A stretch of 10,578 bases of DNA, taken from NCBI GenBank assembly GCA_039680225.1, contig JBDKTK010000198.1, positions 1 through 10,578 of the forward strand, in the 5' to 3' direction. Positions within the stretch are counted from its first letter, which is position 1; the number at the start of each line of letters is the position of its first letter. The position numbers were made by a program, and so were the translations under genes. Source of the stretch: JBDKTK01 sp039680225. Its GTDB lineage: Bacteria > Desulfobacterota > Syntrophia > Syntrophales > UBA4778. Under the pieces are notes generated by a model, which was given only the letters and a program-made list of their open reading frames with translations, was not told where the DNA came from and did not search any database. Shown piece after piece: positions 6,951 through 10,578 of this stretch.

Positions 6951-8357
6951 ATGAACGCAGGAAAAATCGTTCAGGTCATCGGACCGGTAATTGATGTTCT
7001 GTTTGAAGACGGTAATCTTCCTCATATACTGGACGCCCTGACAATTACAAATCCGACGATTAATGATGAAGAAGACAATCTCATCATTGAAGTCGCCCAA
7101 CACCTTGGCGGAAACACTGTCAGATGCATTTCAATGGATGTCACAGACGGCCTGGTCCGCGGCATGGTTGCCAAGAACACTGGGGCCCCGATCCGGGTCC
7201 CGGTCGGCGAAGCCACTCTCGGCAGGATCATGAACGTGGTCGGCAGGCCGGTTGACGGCCTCGGCCCCTTAAGCCAGGATAAAAAAATGCCTATCCACAG
7301 GTCGGCCCCGAGCTTCACCGAGCAGGACACCTCGGTGCACGTCCTTGAGACGGGCGTCAAGGTTATCGATCTTCTGGTCCCGTTCCCCCGCGGAGGTAAA
7401 ATGGGCATGTTCGGCGGCGCCGGAGTCGGCAAGACCGTCGTCATGATGGAAATGATCCATAACATCGCCATGCACCACGGCGGCATCTCAGTGTTTGCCG
7501 GCGTCGGCGAGAGGACAAGAGAAGGCAACGACCTTTACCTCGAAATGAAGCAGTCGGGCGTTATCTCAAAGGCCGCGCTTATTTACGGCCAGATGACGGA
7601 ACCCCCGGGAGCCCGCGCCCGCGTGGCTCTTACCGGGCTGACGGCTGCCGAGTATTTCCGCGATATTGAAGGACAGGACGTGCTTCTGTTCGTAGACAAC
7701 ATATTCCGGTTCACCCAGGCCGGCTCGGAAGTCTCGGCCCTCCTCGGCCGCATGCCTTCAGCCGTCGGTTACCAGCCCACTCTGGCCACCGACCTTGGAG
7801 AGCTCCAGGAGAGGATCACCTCAACTGATAAAGGCTCCATTACGGCCGTTCAGTGCGTTTACGTCCCGGCGGACGACCTTACGGACCCGGCGCCTGCGAC
7901 AACTTTTGCGCACCTTGATGGAACAGTCGTTCTTTCCCGGCCTATTGCCGAACTCGGAATTTATCCCGCTGTCGACCCGCTTGACTCCACTTCCAGGATT
8001 CTCGATCCGAACGTTATCGGTGAAGAGCATTATGAAGTTTCAAGGAACGTACAGCTGATCCTGCAAAAGTACAAAGACCTGCAGGACATCATCGCCATCC
8101 TCGGTATGGACGAGCTTTCCGAAGCCGACAAGATCACGGTCAGCCGCGCCAGGAAGATCCAGAGATTCCTTTCCCAGCCGTTCTTCGTGGCCGCACAGTT
8201 CACCGGTACTGAAGGCAAGTTCGTTTCAGTCGCCGACACCGTTCGCGGGTTTAAGGAGATCCTGGAAGGAAAGCACGATGATCTTCCCGAGCAGGCTTTC
8301 TACATGGTCGGCGGCATTGAAGAGGCAGTCGAGAAGGCGCGCAGGCTTTCTGAATAG
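6951..8357 (+). CDS. atpD: ATP synthase F1 subunit beta (catalytic)
   Basis: Carries the catalytic sites for ATP synthesis. 468 residues, normal. P-loop GGAGVGKT at 155-162, catalytic Glu187 in GVGERTREG (184-192), Walker B LLFVDN (245-250), and signature PAVDPLDSTS at 339-348. In the C-terminal domain the usual DELSEED loop reads DELSEAD (387-393), with Ala392 in place of the second Glu. AAGGAG at 6938-6943 gives a strong ribosome site with a 7-base spacer. The 40-base gap from atpG is AT-rich but holds no convincing promoter. Confidence 0.98.
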   Translation: MNAGKIVQVIGPVIDVLFEDGNLPHILDALTITNPTINDEEDNLIIEVAQHLGGNTVRCISMDVTDGLVRGMVAKNTGAPIRVPVGEATLGRIMNVVGRPVDGLGPLSQDKKMPIHRSAPSFTEQDTSVHVLETGVKVIDLLVPFPRGGKMGMFGGAGVGKTVVMMEMIHNIAMHHGGISVFAGVGERTREGNDLYLEMKQSGVISKAALIYGQMTEPPGARARVALTGLTAAEYFRDIEGQDVLLFVDNIFRFTQAGSEVSALLGRMPSAVGYQPTLATDLGELQERITSTDKGSITAVQCVYVPADDLTDPAPATTFAHLDGTVVLSRPIAELGIYPAVDPLDSTSRILDPNVIGEEHYEVSRNVQLILQKYKDLQDIIAILGMDELSEADKITVSRARKIQRFLSQPFFVAAQFTGTEGKFVSVADTVRGFKEILEGKHDDLPEQAFYMVGGIEEAVEKARRLSE

Positions 8358-8375
8358 CAGTCCGGGAGGTGGACG

Positions 8376-8783
8376 ATGGCAGATCAATTGATGCTTGAAA
8401 TAGTAACGCCGGAAAAGACCGTGTTCAACGGCGAGGTTGAAGAAGTCACGATTCCCGGTGTGGAAGGCGAATTCGGGGTCCTCATGGGACACGAGTCGCT
8501 GTTGAGCGCAGTCAAATTCGGAGAATTGAATTTCACCAAGGAAAACAAGAAGAGCTATTACGCGGTTAATACGGGATACGCCGAAGTCACGGCCCAGAAG
8601 GTAACGATCCTGGTCGAGTCCTGCGAAAAAGCGGAAGACATAGACGTGGAGAGGGCAAAAAGGGCCAAGGACAAGGCGGAACAGAACCTGTCCAAGCTGA
8701 CCAAGGATGATCCCGATTTCGACAAAATGAAAGATGCTCTGCTGAGGGCGGAAACCAGGATAAAAGTCGCCGAGCGCAGCTAA
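8376..8783 (+). CDS. atpC: ATP synthase F1 subunit epsilon
   Basis: Binds gamma at the rotor foot and, in many bacteria, inhibits ATP hydrolysis. 135 residues. The N-terminal beta-sandwich includes MLEIVTPEKTVFNGEVEEV (6-24) and IPGVEGEFGVLMGHESLL (26-43). The C-terminal two-helix domain starts near 86 and is rich in Lys/Glu. IDVERA at 89-94 matches the (I/L)DxxRA motif known to bind ATP in Bacillus PS3 epsilon. Ribosome site GGGAGG (8363-8368) lies 7 bases upstream. It is the last gene of the operon and is followed by a terminator. Confidence 0.96.
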   Translation: MADQLMLEIVTPEKTVFNGEVEEVTIPGVEGEFGVLMGHESLLSAVKFGELNFTKENKKSYYAVNTGYAEVTAQKVTILVESCEKAEDIDVERAKRAKDKAEQNLSKLTKDDPDFDKMKDALLRAETRIKVAERS

Positions 8784-8802
8784 CCATTCAATAAATACTT
8801 TG

Positions 8803-8846
8803 AAAAAAAAGGGCCGGATTGATTGATTTTCCGGCTCTTTTTTTTT
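8803..8846 (+). terminator. Intrinsic terminator of the atp operon, possibly bidirectional
   Basis: Stem GGGCCGGA (8811-8818) with TCCGGCTC (8830-8837), eight pairs including one G-U, and an 11-base loop. Nine T residues follow (8838-8846) and eight A residues precede the stem (8803-8810), so the signal could work in both directions. It starts 19 bases after the atpC stop. Confidence 0.9.
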
Positions 8847-8851
8847 ATATA
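8823..8851 (+). promoter_or_regulatory. Possible antiporter promoter inside the terminator
   Basis: TTGATT (8823-8828) and TATATA (8846-8851) each match the sigma-70 hexamers at four of six positions, with a 17-base spacer. The predicted start, about seven bases beyond the -10, falls on or next to the antiporter ATG at 8858. T-rich terminators give chance matches, so this is tentative. Confidence 0.25.
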
Positions 8852-8857
8852 CAGTCT

Positions 8858-10327
8858 ATGAAGAAAGCGCATCGAAGGATAGTTTCAATTTTTTCAGCCT
8901 TTATATTTTCTGTTCTGCTTGTGTCACTTGCATTCCCCTTTGTCTGTGAAGCATCTCCGGACAATTCCGGCGCTCCCCTCGGTCAATCTCTGCCGTTATG
9001 GAGCATTCTGCCTTTTTGCGGAATTCTCCTCTCCATAGCGCTTTTCCCGTTGCTTGCCCCTCATTTCTGGCATCACCATTTTGGTAAGGTTTCTTTTTTC
9101 TGGGCGGTTTTGCTGGCCGTTCCTTTCATATTTCAATATCGCGGGTTGGCCGTGTATGAGATACTGCACATTTTCATAATAGATTACATACCGTTCATAA
9201 TCCTCCTGTGGGCGCTTTTCACCGTTGCGGGAGGCATTGTCGTATCATCTGTGCCGAGGGGCACGCCGGCTGTAAATGCTGTTTTGATCGGGATCGGAAC
9301 TTTGCTGGCCTCCTGGATAGGGACGACCGGTGCGGCAATGGTCATGATCCGTCCTTTGTTACGGGCCAATGCCGACCGGGCTAGGAAGTCCCATATCGTC
9401 TGCTTTTTTATAATCCTCGTCGCCAATGTGGGAGGGGCGCTCACACCTCTGGGAGATCCGCCGCTGTTCCTGGGGTTCCTCCATAATGTCCCCTTTTTTT
9501 GGGTGACTACGGCCATATTGCCGCACATGCTTTTCACGTCTGTAACCCTGTTGCTTATCTTTTTTGGAATTGATATTTACCATTTCAGGAAAGAGAAACA
9601 CTTTGCCATTGAACTAAAGTCAAGCCCGGGAACTTTTAAAATTGAGGGGGCATATAACTTAGTGTTCCTGGCGGGAATAGTCGGCTCCGTCGTTATGAGC
9701 GGATACTGGAGAGCCGGGGAAGTAAATCTCTTTGGACTGCATTTAGAAATCCAAAGCCTTTTGCGGGACGCTCTGCTGATAGCGATCGGGCTGGCAGCTT
9801 TCAAATTGACTCCCGGCAGCCTGCGGGAAAAAAACGAGTTCAGCTGGGGGCCCATTAAGGAAGTGGCGAAACTGTTCGCGGGCATTTTCATCACGATCAT
9901 ACCCGCACTGGCAATTCTGAAGGCGGGCAGATCCGGGCCGCTCGGAATGATAATGCTTATAAACGAGCCATCCCAGTATTTCTGGGTTTCCGGGGCGCTC
10001 TCATCGGTTTTGGACAATGCCCCGACTTATCTGACTTTCTTTAACCAGATACTCGGCAAGCTGCAAATGACAGAAGCCATGGTGCCGGCAGCCTGTTCGG
10101 GAGGTATTGCGATAAGCCCCGTTTTTGTCAGCTACCTCAAGGCTATTTCCATTGGGTCTGTGTTCATGGGAGCAAACACTTATATTGGAAATGCCCCGAA
10201 TTTCATGGTTAAATCCATAGCCGAGGAGGCGGGTGTCAACATGCCCAGTTTCTTTGGTTATATCGTGAAATATTCAATACCTGTCCTGATTCCGGTTTTT
10301 ATGCTTGTGACTTTGATTTTTTTCTGA
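8858..10327 (+). CDS. Na+/H+ antiporter-like membrane transporter (ion transporter superfamily)
   Basis: Polytopic inner-membrane transporter of 489 residues, most like the sodium:proton antiporter / putative citrate-transport group (NhaD- and CitMHS-like). Residues 1-32 resemble a signal peptide: MKKAHRR, a hydrophobic core at about 9-30, then CEASP. About a dozen hydrophobic segments follow. Conserved-looking motifs are GTTGAAMVMIRPLLRAN (155-171), GGALTPLGDPPLFLG (192-206), SSVLDNAPTYLTF (382-394) and GANTYIGNAPNFM (438-450). The paired glycine/proline-rich GDPP and NAP turns fit the two inverted halves of this superfamily. The ATG at 8858 is chosen because a TTG at 8819 lies inside the terminator stem. 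No ribosome site is visible. Substrate is uncertain: Na+/H+ exchange is the best guess, a carboxylate possible. Confidence 0.85.
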   Translation: MKKAHRRIVSIFSAFIFSVLLVSLAFPFVCEASPDNSGAPLGQSLPLWSILPFCGILLSIALFPLLAPHFWHHHFGKVSFFWAVLLAVPFIFQYRGLAVYEILHIFIIDYIPFIILLWALFTVAGGIVVSSVPRGTPAVNAVLIGIGTLLASWIGTTGAAMVMIRPLLRANADRARKSHIVCFFIILVANVGGALTPLGDPPLFLGFLHNVPFFWVTTAILPHMLFTSVTLLLIFFGIDIYHFRKEKHFAIELKSSPGTFKIEGAYNLVFLAGIVGSVVMSGYWRAGEVNLFGLHLEIQSLLRDALLIAIGLAAFKLTPGSLREKNEFSWGPIKEVAKLFAGIFITIIPALAILKAGRSGPLGMIMLINEPSQYFWVSGALSSVLDNAPTYLTFFNQILGKLQMTEAMVPAACSGGIAISPVFVSYLKAISIGSVFMGANTYIGNAPNFMVKSIAEEAGVNMPSFFGYIVKYSIPVLIPVFMLVTLIFF

Positions 10328-10339
10328 AAAGGAGGTCCC

Positions 10340-10578
10340 TTGAAGGCATATTACGATGTGGTGATTGAGGGGTCCGAGGAGCACGTCCGAGGTTTTGTCG
10401 AAGGTCTGGCGTCGTGCCAAAACCTGGGCGAAAATGCAATCATTGTTCCCGAAGATCACATCGGGAAATGGACGACGCTCGACTATGTAAAAAAAATACT
10501 TCAATTAAAGGAAAATGCGGTCCATCTGATTGTGGAAAAATCTCTTCTGACCGCTTTAACCGAAGCGATTTCCTCTGG
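10340..10578 (+). CDS. Unrecognised protein, 3' end beyond the window
   Basis: Open from a TTG at 10340 to the right edge (79 full codons, no stop). A near-perfect ribosome site AAAGGAGGT (10328-10336) lies just upstream, which supports the TTG start. The gap from the antiporter stop is 12 bases, so both genes are probably on one mRNA. The product begins MKAYYDVVIEGSEEHVRGF. It looks soluble, mixed alpha/beta, with no membrane segment or signal. Hydrophobic strand-like stretches (YDVVIEG, NAIIVPED, AVHLIVE) alternate with charged helices. I do not recognise the family and give it no function; a cytosolic partner of the antiporter is one guess from position only. Confidence 0.75.
   Translation, partial: MKAYYDVVIEGSEEHVRGFVEGLASCQNLGENAIIVPEDHIGKWTTLDYVKKILQLKENAVHLIVEKSLLTALTEAISS

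Overview
The window carries nine complete or nearly complete genes plus one gene fragment, all on the + strand and densely packed. It suggests a Gram-negative bacterium, most likely a Desulfobacterota (deltaproteobacterial) lineage or a close relative. The reasons are paired b' and b stator genes, an F1 operon that lacks the a and c membrane subunits, a b subunit with a signal-peptide-like N-terminus, and cell-elongation genes (PBP2 and RodA) directly upstream. This placement is inferred from gene content and order; no database was searched.

Region 1 (1-2565): the 3' part of mrdA (PBP2, elongation transpeptidase), overlapping the start of rodA (SEDS glycosyltransferase). Together they form the core peptidoglycan polymerase of the elongasome. 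The PBP2 N-terminus lies beyond the left edge.

Region 2 (2566-2916): a 351-base gap. It holds a perfect TTGACA box with weak -10 candidates, two predicted hairpins, and a very strong intrinsic terminator. That terminator ends only 18 bases before the first ATP synthase start codon. No promoter fits between it and the gene, so it may be an attenuator, or the end of a small RNA or of the rodA transcript. This is the least ordinary part of the window.

Region 3 (2917-8783): the ATP synthase operon atpF'-atpF-atpH-atpA-atpG-atpD-atpC (b', b, delta, alpha, gamma, beta, epsilon). The first three genes are joined by 4-base start/stop overlaps. All of F1 and both halves of the peripheral stalk are present. 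The proton or sodium channel (a and c) must be encoded elsewhere, so ion specificity cannot be read here. A hairpin flanked by A and T tracts closes the operon.

Region 4 (8858-10578): a polytopic transporter of the Na+/H+ antiporter / ion-transporter superfamily, followed after 12 bases by the start of an unrecognised small-protein gene that runs off the right edge. A promoter may be buried in the preceding terminator.

Overall this is mostly a conserved housekeeping region. I see no mobile element, CRISPR array, tRNA or rRNA. The points worth a second look are the atp leader, a possible Cys/His metal site in PBP2, two residue-level features in the F1 subunits, and a possibly leaderless antiporter mRNA.
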